Below, in pieces: positions 33,893 through 45,453 of a stretch of 64,000 nt of DNA. The notes under the pieces are model-generated. The model was not told the DNA's origin. It worked only from the letters and a program-made list of their open reading frames with translations, and did no database searches. Both the position numbers and the translations under genes were made by a program. Source of the DNA: Arthrinium phaeospermum (lineage: Eukaryota; Ascomycota; Sordariomycetes; Amphisphaeriales; Apiosporaceae). Position 1 is the first letter of the stretch; each line of letters opens with the position of its first letter. The stretch spans positions 2,604,001 through 2,668,000 of the forward strand of contig QYRS01000009.1 in NCBI GenBank assembly GCA_006503535.1, written 5' to 3'.

Positions 33893-36603
33893 ATGACGCA
33901 CCCATACGTTTACAATCCGCTCGATCTTTCTCAAGACTCTATCCGGTTTCTTCGATTATTACGAGGTCAAGACCACGACGATATCTGTTGCGATGTTTTC
34001 CAAGCATTTGTTAACGACAAAGATACGTTGTCGTACGAGGCACTTTCCTACACGTGGGGAGGTGGCGTGACTGAGAGCTCGCCCACCATCACACTCGACG
34101 GCCAGAAAGTCTCCATTACCCAAAACCTGTTCGGGGCCCTACTGAATCTACGGCGGAGTGATAGCGACAGGGTCCTCTGGGTCGATTCGCTCTGCATTAA
34201 CCAGGAAGACCACCGCGAGAAAGGGCATCAAGTAGGACAGATGAGACGCACCTACCAGATGGCTGATATGGTCATTGTATGGCTCGGGCCCAGCTCCCCG
34301 GAGATTGATTCCTTGATGGTACGTACAGATGCATCAAGCCATCTGCAGCAACTAAATCTATCAAGGATTGGATGGCAGATATGGCGAGACGGCTTAGGAG
34401 ATTCAGCTGGCGCCACATGCCACTACATGAAATAAAACACGCCTTATCGCCAAGTTGTCCCGAGCTTGAAGATGGAGATGGAAGCTTGCACTGGCAGCTT
34501 GCATTCCTCTATTTAACCGAAAGACCATGGTTCCGACGAATCTGGATTATTCAAGAAGTCACTATGGCGAAAGCCGCCACGGTAGTTTGCGGTCGACGGA
34601 GTGTTTCGACCAGCATCTTTTCACTGGTCCCATCGATTCTGGATATCAAGCTGAGCTCTTATGCCTCTGCTGTAGTGGAGGCGATGCCGGGGCTGCTGAG
34701 ACCCCAGCCCGCAAGCCAGGACCGTCGGCTTGGTACTTTACTCCGCAAGTTCCGGTTCAATGAGAGTTCCTTGCCACACGACCGCATCTACGCACTTTTG
34801 GGCCTGACTTCCAATGCTATGGACTTTCCGATTGAGTACGAGATCCCATTTGAACAACTAGTGTTCAAAGTAGCGGCCTTTCTAGCAACCGGCTCGGTCG
34901 ATCATACTGCAGCATATATCAAATCTGAACTAACCTTTCAGGACTTATCGGAAGGTCCTCCAGACCAACAAGGGTTCTTCGAATACCTCTTTCGGCTCAC
35001 ATTATGGCGGAACGAGACAGACTTCCCGCTCTTCCTGATGCAATCGTCTTCCCATTCACAGCGCTACAAGCTGCTTCACCTGGTTCCTGAACATCACGAA
35101 GTTGGAAGTGTGGTACCAAAGCTCTTATCGCACGCAAAGTTTGACTGGATGGGCAGGGACCTTGATCCAGCCGCACTGAGCAAAGGCTTCCGCATTCATG
35201 CAATGGCGATAGCTGGTTTACGCCATCCCAACGTCTGGCTACTCGAGAAGATTTCGTCGCTCGAGGATTTCGTCATCAGCGTTGATGATCTATGTGCCAT
35301 CGAAACAAACCTAGACGTGACAATCGTTGGTCCTGGGGATACCAAGGAGGAACCCGGGGGGCGACACCTTCATCAGATCGTGTCAAGTGCAATCAGATCA
35401 AGCATCCTACGACAGACCCAAAGTTACGATCGGTACAGCGAGGCAACGGGCAACACGGACCGCGCATATCACCTAGGGCAGATCGAAAACTGGTCTTATG
35501 GGATACTGATGATTGTCCTGCGCCGTGAGCAAGTTGATCTCATCGGACTTTTGCTAGATCAAGCCAGATACTTGGACTCAATACGTCTGAAGAGAACTTT
35601 GTCTGACACACTCCATGCTAGGTTTGTGGTTGATAGAATGGGAAAAAAGGGGTTGATCACCTACGAACTGGCGGTACTCCTTATCGAACACGGCGCGGAG
35701 ATCGGGGTCTTGGAAGACGGAGTCGAAAAACCGACACTGTTGTGGACCGCAGCAAATCACGGAAGACACGACCTAGTCCAGCTTCTTCTGCAGCATGGCG
35801 CAAACCCAAAAGGGGTCCACGAGGGCCTGACTCCGACCGAGGCTGCGGCTAGGTCGGGCTCCAGTGCCGCGCTCGCCTTCCTCCTGGAGGCGGAGGCGCG
35901 CGCTGGGGCGTCTCATTCCATACACCACAAACCGTTATTGGCACTTTGGCTTATCCCCACGTTGGAAGAGATATACCCGCTGCATCAAATCTCGTCTGTG
36001 CAAAGCTCGCTGGACTGGGAGTCAGATGAATTGGCCAAGTTGCAAATCGCCAGGGGCGCTGACTTTAACGGAAATACAGCAATCGACCAAAGCATGAGAC
36101 ATACGGTCGAGCTGCTTCTGGAGCTCGGTGCCAGCATTGAAGAGCCCTACCAAGGGAAAACACCACTTTATTGCGCCGTCATCAAAAACCTTGAGAGCAC
36201 AGTCGAATTGCTACTGAGAACCGGCGCCAAGACCGATACCCAGTGGGAGGGAAAGCCACTGTTGCACTACGCAATCGCGTACTCGAAGGATACGATCGTG
36301 GAACTGCTTCTCCAGAGCCAGGCCGACCTCGAAGTCCCCTACATGGACAAGACGCCGCTTTGGTATGCCGTGGAGCTCGCGAGGACCAGCGTCGTCAAGA
36401 TGTTGCTGCGTAGCGGCGCGAGCCAGAAAGTACGCGACAGGAACGGCCAGCCGCTACTACGCCTAGCCAAGACCCGCGGGATCGACTCGCTACTGCAAGG
36501 GTTCAACTATCACCGGTGGAGACGAGGGGGGATGACGGCCACACAGGGGAGAAGGGCCCCCAAGCCTACACCACGCTGGTTCCCTCGTCTTTGGGCAAAG
36601 TAG
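33893..36603 (+). CDS. HET-domain protein with C-terminal ankyrin repeats
   Basis: Exons 33893-34318 and 34366-36603 (47-base intron, GTACGT...ATCAAG) give 887 residues. The HET domain is clear: YEALSYTWG (48-56), then LWVDSLCINQ (95-104), EKGHQV, YQMADMVIVWLG, and in exon 2 ERPWFRRIWIIQEVTMA and LLRKFRFNESSLPHDRIYALLGL. The HET domain is named for heterokaryon incompatibility, where its activation leads to cell death of fused hyphae. The C-terminal 320 residues contain at least six ankyrin-type units (LLWTAANHGRHDLVQLLLQ and similar), ending in a basic tail. Repeat-carrying HET proteins are usual recognition components in allorecognition. Earlier in-frame ATG at 33836 adds 19 residues; the chosen start directly precedes the domain. 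The head-to-head neighbour is the HeLo-like ankyrin gene. Confidence 0.9.
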
Positions 36604-37144
36604 TGTCGAGGTAGACCAATGCATCGGCTTCGAAGGAGATGCCGGACGTCGGGATTCTGTTATACCTCCACGATCTTCATGAAGAACAGAAAGAGGATGT
36701 TTGGTATGCTTCGGGAGTAAAAAGAAATCAAGGATAAGGGGGGAAAAAGGCAAAAACATACAACACCGAGGATTCCCAGGTCGTCACCGACCCTAGTACT
36801 AATTCGGCTCTCTGCTGCTTATATATGGGAGAGCGGACGGGATCCCTAGTTTTCAGCAGGATGTGGTCGTATGTGAAAGAATGATGCTTTTTGATAGTCT
36901 ATATAGCTCTTAGCAAAGAGTTCCAGTAACGCGATTGGCGCACTCTCCATTGACAAGTCAATGCCTGAATCCCTCCACCCACACGGGCGCTATCATGCTC
37001 CTAAACTGTGGGTCCATTCCTTCGGGGCGTCAAGGGCAAGCTCACTGCTCTAGAGTCGTGTATTGGGCACTCCGACACCGTTTGCAACCAATCTGGTGAT
37101 ACATCAGGAACTACCCAAAACCACGTCATTATCCTCACGTGCTC
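36604..37144. other. Intergenic space between convergent genes
   Basis: 3' flanks of the HET gene (+) and the glutathione transferase gene (-). No coding frame is supported. Confidence 0.5.
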
Positions 37145-38044
37145 CTACTGCTCCGGCTCTTGTACCAAATCATTCTCCGGATAGTGCCGGTAGATACCCC
37201 AATCCTGGTACTTCTGCCTTCTATCGCTGGCAAGATACGCAGCTATATTTGGCCGGACCTTGACATCCTCCCATAGCTTGAAGACTCTGTCATAGTTGCC
37301 TGTAGTATGTGAGTCTTTTGTTCTGCCGTTGCGACTCGGTCTGAATCTGGCAAGGAAAGGGAGGAAAGAGGAGATTTACCAGATGCTTTGAACTTTTCCA
37401 TCGCCTTTGGAAACGCGTAAGTAGTTCCATCTAGGCACTATTAGAATAGAATTAGCTTGTCGGTATGCGACGACTCAAGAATCCAAGAGACTTACTTGGA
37501 ATAAGACCAAATCCGCATAAGTGAATGTGCCCCCCAGCAACCAAGGCCCCGGGCTGACCTTCTCGCCCTCCAGGACCTTCTGCCAATACTCCAAGTGACT
37601 GGGAAGCCGATGCTCGATCCAGTACTGGCTCCGCCGGCGGCTCTCCTCCTTCTGCTCCTCGTACGACAGCATGAGGGCGATGGGGTGGTGCGAGTCGTGG
37701 GCCTCGTTGCTCAAGCCGTCCAGCGCCGTGAGGGCGAGGGCGTTGACCCGGTACGCGTCGTTCTCGTGCGACCCGGCCAGGCCGAGCTGCCGGCCGAGGT
37801 ACAGCAGGATGTTGGGGGTCTGCGAGAGGACGAGGTCGCCGTGCTTGAGGAGGGGCGGGGCGAAGTACTTGGGGTTGCCGTGGCCGCCGGCGTCTTTCCA
37901 GTGGACGACTGCGTCGCGGGCCTCGCCAAAAGATAGGACGCGGGTGTCTTGGTACGGGCGGCCGGCTTCTTCGAGGAGCAGCCGGATGTGTTCTCCGCGG
38001 CCCGGGACGCCGGTGTAGTAGATTAGTTCGTAGGGCGCCGTCAT
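37145..38044 (-). CDS. Glutathione S-transferase-like protein
   Basis: Exons 38044-37496, 37437-37380 and 37299-37145 encode 253 residues. The thioredoxin-fold N-terminal domain (1-90) starts YELIYYTGVPGRGEHIRLLL, the usual GSH-site beginning with a Tyr near residue 9. It contains PPLLKHGDLVLSQTPNILLYLG, whose Ser-Gln and cis-Pro positions contact glutathione. An all-helical C-terminal domain follows with a YADLVLFQ motif on the hydrophobic-core helix, then a fungal-specific extension ending in a Glu-rich tail. It conjugates glutathione to electrophiles in the cytosol; the specific class and substrates cannot be fixed. It is divergently arranged with the decayed receptor gene across about 600 bases. 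Confidence 0.92.
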
Positions 38045-38646
38045 GTTGGGTGGTCTTGGAGTTATCAGAAATGCTGCTGTGATGGTTTCTATGGATAGAT
38101 TCTGAAACTAGATGCGTAGTTGGAAACTGTATGTACAGCGTGTAAGGAGATTGTTGTTTAACTTGAGGGGCCAGAGAAACGAGCTGACGGTCTTGAGACT
38201 GGGTGGGAGGGATGACCAGATGGAAAAGCTCGGTGCATTTGCCGAGGTGGGGTGATCCCAGGTTCGCGGAACCAACAGCCCAGCCCCTTGCAGGCTGAAG
38301 CCAGGCCATTGGTTGTTGGCTGCCGTTCAATGCACGACCAGGGATTGAGCTTTGCAACTCTATGCAGGCGCTGATTGGAGTTGATACCTGAGGCATGCCG
38401 ACTCATGTCCTGCATGTAAGGGATGACGATCTCTCATCAATAATACCCCTTTGCGATCTTTACTGTGGTCTAACCTTCCAATTGGCTATAACCTGTCGGT
38501 TTCGTAGACCACTAGCCTACTAAGCATCAAATGCGACTTATACTGCTGCGACTATTACTCCTACAAGTAATTACGATTCGGACAGGAGACCGACACTGGT
38601 GCTTTTCCATTGTCACAGGGAGTGAGAACGCAGCCACAGAAGAACC
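38045..38646. other. Divergent intergenic region, GST / receptor pseudogene
   Basis: 602 bases containing the GST promoter. A minus-strand frame runs through 38100-38396 in front of the GST but has low-complexity, shadow-like composition. No gene supported. Confidence 0.45.
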
Positions 38647-39952
38647 ATGGCAGATGATCCCCTCAACGCTCCGGCGATGAACCCTCCGCCGGGCGAAGTT
38701 CAGGACCTCGAAAATCCAACAAACAAAAACGAGTTGGTGATTGCCGTCTACACAGTCTGCCTCATCATCGTTTCCATCTTCCTCGCACTGAGGCTTTTCT
38801 CAAAGTTTGTCTTCTGAAGATAGCACGAACTCAGGACTGTAAGACGCTTCTCTTTGATGGTACTTATCACATAGATGACCACGAAGCTGACGATTCTCGC
38901 AGATTTCCTGATCCCAACATACGTAGGTCATATCCCAATCACCACATCCAGAGCGTACTAATGCCTTGCCTGGCGCCGTCAGGGGATTTTCGTCGCCCAC
39001 TGCGCGTTCTGGCTCAAGATGAACGGGACCACGGGGCATTTCGTTCACACATGGAATTTCAGAGTTCGTGGGTTGGCTCCGTTCTACAAAGTCTGTAAAA
39101 CCCTTTGATATTCGCTCTCATAGATCCAAATCATTGATCGTGGGTACGGAACGGCTTCTACGGGCTCATGTTCTATTCCGTGGTGATGGCGACCATCAAG
39201 CCCCTGATCCTCCTCGAGTGGATTCATCTGTTCGCCTCCAGAAACTCACAGAAGTCTTTCCGATGGACATGTTACACCCTAGGGGCGGTCAACGTCCTCA
39301 TGTATACCATCTCCATCTTGATCGATGCTACTGCCTGCCGCCCGCGGGAGTACTGGTGGGACCGGTCAATCCCGGGAGGCCATTGTGTCAATACCAGGAA
39401 CCTCCCAATTGCTACAGGGACTATGAATGCCGTCATTGACCTCTTCATTCTACTTTTGCCGCAGCGTATCATTTGGAGGTCGCACATGGCCAAGCAAAAG
39501 AGGATCGGCATCTCCCTCATCTTTACCCTGGGGGCCATGTGAGTTTTGATCTCCGGAACGAAATGGCCAGCTTCTGACCAGATGCATACAGATCCGTGGC
39601 GGCAGCCATCGCTCGCACAGTACTAGCATATCTCTACGCGGAGTCGGCCGACGTCACCTACCACTTCTCTCAGGCCGGCGTCTTCTGTCTCGTGGAGATG
39701 ACGGCTGCGATTCTGGTCCTCACGGCTCCCACCGTCTCCAAGCCGACGTTTTGTTTGCCCAAGCAAGCAGTCAGCTCATTGGAGAGGTTATTGAGGTCTG
39801 GCCACAGAGACGGGAGTGCAATTACAAGGTCGAACGCTTACCAGCAACGTATGTATGAGCATGACCAGGCTGTGCCCCTAATGAAGGCGAGATCTTCGAG
39901 CAGTAACAAATTCTTCCGCGCCAGCTCACAAAGGACCGGAGACGAGATGTAA
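38647..39952 (+). pseudogene. Decayed rhodopsin-like (PF20684-type) membrane receptor
   Basis: Fragments align with a seven-helix fungal rhodopsin-domain/PTH11-like protein. Helix 1 lies at 38740-38810, helices 2-3 around 38900-39095, a strong stretch around 39150-39538 includes IKPLILLEWIHLF, and helices 6-7 with a cytosolic tail lie in 39592-39952 (intron 39539-39591). The coding path is broken by in-frame stops at 38815-38817 (TGA), 38821-38823 (TAG) and 39135-39137 (TGA). Each could come from a single C-to-T change. The segment near 39095-39123 is also too short for a normal intron. The late exons keep an open, well-composed frame, so decay is recent or the 5' splicing is unusual. Transcript data would decide. 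An intact gene of this family would sit in the plasma membrane. Confidence 0.6.
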
Positions 39953-40778
39953 CCGCCGACAACCTGAATGTGGGGCAGCGAAGCTTGTGGGCTCGAAACG
40001 GCTTACTGTCTGACATGAAGGGGTTTTTATCTGGATAATTACAGGGTCGAAAAGTAGCATATGATCACAGGTCAGATGTTAGCGTTCATCGTCTGTGGAC
40101 CCGAACAACAACCCCACCTCCTTCTCGGTGTGCTCGCTTCCGCATTGATGCTGACCCTTATTACGCCCTGGGTGCGGCTTTTACTACTCGAGCGCCCCGT
40201 AGTCGTCAGCCGTCCTATGGTCTGGAAGAGTCCCCGACCTGCTATCTCGTTCTTCCTAGTGACGCGGATGGGTGAAATGGTCCAGAATCAGGCGGCCAAG
40301 ATGACGGCTTGGGGATGGGTCTGAAGATAAGATAGACTGTCGGGCTTCCCGCGACGGCGCTGCAATATTTCTCAGTCTTCTCTGGCGGCATTCATGGCGG
40401 GGCCAAGCATTTGGCAGCTGCCGCGAATGCAAAAGCGGCCTAGGATAGCCTGGTAAGAAAGAAAGGAGGACTTCACATTTGGCATTGGAAGTAGACGAAC
40501 CAAGTCAGAGATAGGTCTACGTATTGACACCCCCTCCATAAGTCTACTTTGCAAGCGAGCATGACATATTGATCTGATCCATAATTTGCTAATGTCTAAT
40601 GCTGAACCCTGATACCCTTCCTGTCCATGTGTCTAACCACAATTCCCTTGCCCTACACGAATACCACCCCATAAGACCAACCTTGCCATAAACAGACCCT
40701 TGCAATTCCCCTGAGTTCCAAACTCCTGTTAACATTTCCCTCTCACCGTAATTCGCACAAGACGTTCCATGTCACGCG
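39953..40778. other. Intergenic space between convergent units
   Basis: One hydrophobic frame at 40061-40324 (+, 87 codons) stands out but has no recognisable domain, so I do not call it. The rest is non-coding 3' flank of the receptor pseudogene and of the deaminase gene. Confidence 0.4.
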
Positions 40779-42478
40779 TCACCGTATACAGAACTGGAGA
40801 TCGCTGTAGGAATGCTCCCCTTCTTCCTCGTCGACGCCCATTGTTTCCACAATCGTCTCGTTGCCAGATGCCAGCGATGTTTTGTCGACAAACGGATTGT
40901 GCAGCACCGGCGTCGGAGGGAACGGCTTGAAGTCCAGCGGGTTGGGGACGATGTAAGGCGCATATCGAGGTCTTTTCTCCACTCGCGGAATGTTGCGTTT
41001 GACCTGCGTCTGGAACGCAAACTTGTTGATATGATCGCGGAATGCAAGTTGTTTCTCAACGCTGACCTGTGAGGGAATTTCCGGTGGGGGCGTGAATAAT
41101 GTCGCCGCGTCTGGCAAGTCCTCTTCGTCGTCGACGTCGTCATCTGCAAGTGATGGTGTTGCGTCGGGCTCTGTTTGCTCTTCAGGTTCTTGTTGTTAGC
41201 CTGCGGGTACAAGGTTCCATTAATATGAGGGTTTCGTGGTGCCTTACCTGGTGACATGCTGAGAGTGGCATCCCGTTCCGACCGGTATCGATGCCCGTCC
41301 ATCAAGGCGGGATCCGCCCGCATCGCCGCCTCCACCTCTGCGCCCTGGGCATCCTCGTCCTGCCAGACCTCCCCGTAGACATCTCTCCTGTTTCCCCCGA
41401 GTCGGAGGGGCGGTCCCATGCCACAACCGCTCCTGATGCGGAACCAGATGCCCGTGAGATCCCCCATCGCCGTCACGTACTCAATGCAGCTTTTGCAGGG
41501 GTGAGAGTCGATGTAGATCACCATATACCGCCGCCTCCCCAGATCCATCTCCTGGACCTTTTCCAGACAAAGAACCTGTTCCTCGATGCGCTCCTCCTCC
41601 GACTGGTCCGGGCGCCTTTCCAGGCGAGCCCCAGCCAGCGAAAATGCGTACATGGTCGACAGGAGCACCTCGACATGGCACGCCGCCCCACGCCCCTTCT
41701 GTCGCTCGGTGGGCGGGAGGGCGCCGTTGTCGCGCTGCCCCGTCTTGAACTTGTGGCCCACGCGTACCGACGCAAGCTGATGGGCGACCGAGCACCACAG
41801 TTCCGAGTCGACGACTTGTGGGGCCCGCCCGTCGTCTTTCTTCCACCCAGAGGTGGCGTAGAAGGTCGGTCCGGGTACCACTCCATCCTCGGCGTGCTCG
41901 GCGAAGTCGAATACGCTCAAGATGGGGAGATCGTCGCCTTCGGGCATGATCATGCCGATAGTCTTGTTCCGGGTCAAAGGCATGCCTGTATCTACCATGC
42001 CAACGAGACCATAGACCCCAATCTTGGTGCCAATCTTGGCCAACTTGTAATCATGGTATTTCAGGTCGCCGCCACGACGGTGCTGGTCCTTGAGGATTTT
42101 TCGGCGCGCGGGAGATTCCAGCAATCCCAGTATCTCCTGCCTGTTGAGATTGCCCAGTGCATTCTCCTTCCCCAAGCCCGCTTCAACATACTCTGCCCGG
42201 ACCATGTTCGTGTGATCGTTGCCGCGAGCAAAGTCGGCAGCTTTCAGCCGGTTGCTGTTCTCCTTGTGGACATTGGCCGACTTGACCACCACGAGAAACT
42301 TGACGATATCGTAATGGCCCATGAGCGACGCAAGCATGAGTGGCGTGGTACGCTCGGGCGTGGTCTCCTCCAACGATTGTGGATGGCTTTGGACGCTTGC
42401 CACCACCTTCTCCACATCGCCATTCAAACAACATAGGTGGATTGGGCTGAGTCCCAGATGGCCAATTGGCGCCACCAT
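40779..42478 (-). CDS. Ankyrin-repeat protein with deaminase-like zinc domain
   Basis: Exons 42478-41248 and 41179-40779 (acceptor could also be at 41188) give 543 residues. Residues 1-95 are two to three ankyrin units (LSPIHLCCLNGDVEKVVASV, TTPLMLASLMGHYDIVKFLV). Residues about 150-350 look like a cytidine-deaminase fold: an initial beta-rich region, CHVE at 267-270 (HxE, zinc ligand plus catalytic Glu) in a helix, then MVIYIDSHPCKSC at 319-331 (PCxxC, two zinc ligands). HxE...PCxxC spacing of about 56 residues and the strand-helix pattern fit the superfamily that includes base-editing and toxin-derived deaminases. The last 150 residues are acidic and disordered with a Pro-rich stretch. Probably a nucleic-acid or nucleotide deaminase steered by ankyrins; the substrate is unknown. 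Confidence 0.78.
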
Positions 42479-43792
42479 CTTGCCTTTCGGGTATCAGGGC
42501 AAAGGAGGACGCGGTGCAGCGAAGAGGTGATCGCCTATGTTTGGAAGATCGAAAGGCTCATCTGTAGACTGGTCAGTATTAGATGCCTGCATTCCAAATG
42601 CGGAGGTGCAAAAATACGTGAACGGCAAGGTGCAAGGGGACAAGATCGACTGGTGATGGAAGAAGCGGCGTGGAAGATGGGAATGATGGGACCCAAGTAC
42701 TTACCTCCATGCGATGTAAGGTAATGTAAAAGTGGCAGTTATTGGATAAATTAAGATGCACAGGTCTTGGTGATCGATGGAGGGCCTGGTTGTGTTCTGT
42801 GAAGCTTCTGCCACCGACGATGAGGTTGCGTGTGGAAAGTAGGGTCACCTCGGCAAGGGCTCTATCAAGCTCAAGGTGTTGCAAACGGGCATCGTGTAGC
42901 AGGCAAAGTCAGTTGAGCTTACCATGAGCTGTCTTGGCAGGAGGAGCCATCACCATGTTCTCGGTGGGTGGATCTCGGGTTCAGGGGCAAGGCGGGTGGT
43001 AAGAAGTCCAGGATGAATGGTACTAGGCAGGAGCCCTCCATGTAAGACTGAAGAAGGGAACCAGATCCCAGACGCCATGCCATGGTTTTACGTGGGCAAT
43101 GGTCCGGCATGTTTAAGTATGAAGATGGCGAAGAGAAGATGCCAAACTTACTATGCCACATTGCCGGCAGTGATGTACGGACAGCATCCATGCGCCGATG
43201 CTCAGACATACACGCCAACACTGTCGCATACATCAACGCCAACGTATGTGTACCAATACCAATGTACGTATGCGTCGGAGATGATGTGGCAGCGACGACG
43301 TATGTGTAGTAGAGTACGGGGCGTGGCGCGATGTTGCGCATTGCTAGCTGCTGGGAGACATGGCAGACATATTGCCAATTCTGACATTTCAGGCGTATCA
43401 CTTCTCAAGATAGGGCAGGCGCATCCTTTGGGGCAGGGTCAAGTTCATCAACGGCATGTAGTTGGTTTCCTTGGGCTCCAATCCATCATGTTTCGAAGTC
43501 AAGATGATCATGATCGAAATGCGGTTAATGGAGAATTGTCAAGGAGGTCTCGTGGTGCTCATTGGAATAGATCAGGTAATCCCGAAAAGCACAACGCATC
43601 AATTGGTATCAGAGGAAAATATCCATTGGAGGCAGTAAAGCTGACCTCTCTCCATTCATCAGGACTACGAAGTCCGAGACTGTCAATCCATTTTTAACGC
43701 CATCCATGCCTCATGAACCGCAGAATCCCAATCCCGATCAGAAGTCAGAGTGTCGTAGTCGATTTCATAGCGCCATCACGGTAGCTACCATC
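42479..43792. other. Intergenic, promoter of the ankyrin-deaminase and 3' flank of eS19
   Basis: 1.3 kb. Frames present are short and overlap on both strands without protein-like composition. A TGTA/TACG-rich tract lies around 43195-43310. Nothing else is recognised. Confidence 0.45.
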
Positions 43793-44813
43793 TTACTCGT
43801 CGTCAGACTCCTCCTCCTCAGCCTCAGCGGTGGTCTGGGCGATACGGTCAAGATCACGCTGGCCGGACTGGGTGATGCGGCGGCCACCCTTCTCCTCGTC
43901 AATCTCAACGACACCGATCTTCTCAAGAGCCTGGAGGATCTTGCGGTCGACGCCACCGGAGGCATCGACGTGCTTGGAGGGGCGGACACCTCGGTTCTTG
44001 GCGGTACCGTGGACCTTTCGGAGACGGCCGACACCAACGGTCTTGCGCATGTAGACGTGGCGGGCGACGGAAGCGGCGCGCACGTAGAACCAGTCAATGT
44101 TCTCTGCAAAGTGAGCAGGTTAGCCATCAATGCCACAACAGCCGCAATTGAAAGCGGTGAAAAATAACGTGTGCGGTGGGAGTATCGTTCAGCAACAATA
44201 AGTTGAAATCTTTGTCCGCAAGCCGAAGCAGGCGATCTCAGGTTTTGTGGATGGTTGTTAAAGTCATCATAATATGATGGCAAAAGGTTTTGCCATGTGA
44301 GACAACCAGGTGTGGTGATAGAAAAATTGCTGGAACTTACGGGGAGGAAGCTCGCGAGAAGGACCGGTCTTGACAGTGTCGACCCAACCTGACAGAATGT
44401 TAGCGACAATTGCTTCGCAGCTCAGACGGGCGCGTAGCAGACTTACCGGGGATGGGCAGCTTGCCCTGACGCTTCAAGAAAGAAGAGTAGTTCTCGATGA
44501 ACTTCTGCGCCTGAGCAGATAAAACACATCAGCATGATTCCGTCGTCAGAAGTCTTGCGACTCCCTCGCGCCTGCTCCAAATGTGATATTCCATCCTTGC
44601 TCTTGCATGGGGGTTCCCGGTCGTTTTCTCTTCTGCTGCTATAATGCTGCCCAGAACTGGTTCTGTGTCTTGTGGTCTTGCAATGATAGAGAGAGTCGAA
44701 TTCTGTCGGATCCCATCTTGATTTTGGCTTGCAGTGTGCGAGGTCGTCTCTCAGGGTGTTGAGCTTTCGGAAGAACCTACATCGACATCGCGGACGGTGA
44801 TACCTCCAGGCAT
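43793..44813 (-). CDS. RPS19: 40S ribosomal protein eS19
   Basis: Four exons: 44813-44781 (33 bases, MPGGITVRDVD), 44510-44447, 44388-44341 and 44103-43793, giving 151 residues, the normal eS19 length. Recognisable segments are QKFIENYSSFLKRQGKLPIP, WVDTVKTGPSRELPP, the universally conserved WFYVRAASVARHVYMRK, GVGRLRKVHGTAKNRG and LEKIGVVEIDEEKGGRRIT. The tail is acidic. The protein binds the head of the 40S subunit and is needed for 18S rRNA 3' maturation. Early introns, one of 270 bases after the eleventh codon, are typical of fungal ribosomal protein genes. Confidence 0.97.
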
Positions 44814-45453
44814 TTTGGCGGTGTTGGTTGGTGAAGTCGGGGGGTGTTGACTGTGATGGGCTGGAGGGGATCGGAAGTTGGGCGTCGACGTGGAGGGTTG
44901 GATGTTCAGTGAGCCAAGCGGAAATTTTGCGACTTTGGGACTGGATCGCGAAATTGAGCACGGGCAAGAGAGAATTACCGTAGGCCGCCAAGATTAGGGT
45001 CGAACAGCCCTCCCCGCAATAACTTTTTTGTGATTAGTCCGTGCTCAAGCCCCAGCCCCCACTAGCCACAGTGGCCAAGTTGCTCAACAAGCTCCTCTCA
45101 ATTTGTGGGCACTCCCGGCTCAATTGAACGGCGGTCTGTGCTTACACCGGCCTTCCGGATTGCTTTGATCTAACTTCACGACGTCTCTGCGACAAGCAGC
45201 CCACTCGAAGAATATCATGCAGCAGTGAAAATCAAGTGATTATAAATAGTAAATATTCAACTGAGCATTTCGAATTAGTTAAGCGCCCGCCGCTAACACC
45301 CGTACCACAATTGCCGGATCCAGTCTCAGGCCCCTCTGCGTATCCCGATCACGTCCCCATTAATCCTTCCCTTCCAGCCAGAAGACCCATTACTCGACCA
45401 CCATGCCGACAACAACAACCTCTGCTAAGGATTAATGCACCGAGCCTTCTCGG
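44814..45453. other. Promoter region of eS19
   Basis: 640 bases upstream of eS19 and 3' of the His/Ser/Lys-rich gene. C/T-rich blocks near the eS19 start are usual for ribosomal protein promoters. No coding frame is supported. Confidence 0.45.

Noticed and set aside
40061..40324. Hydrophobic 87-codon frame
   Set aside because: No family pattern, no neighbours that fit, and it lies in the 3' flank of a pseudogene. Could be a receptor remnant but cannot be supported.
41291..42436. Plus-strand frame of 381 codons over the ankyrin-deaminase gene
   Set aside because: Opposite-strand shadow; the ankyrin and deaminase motifs are on the minus strand.
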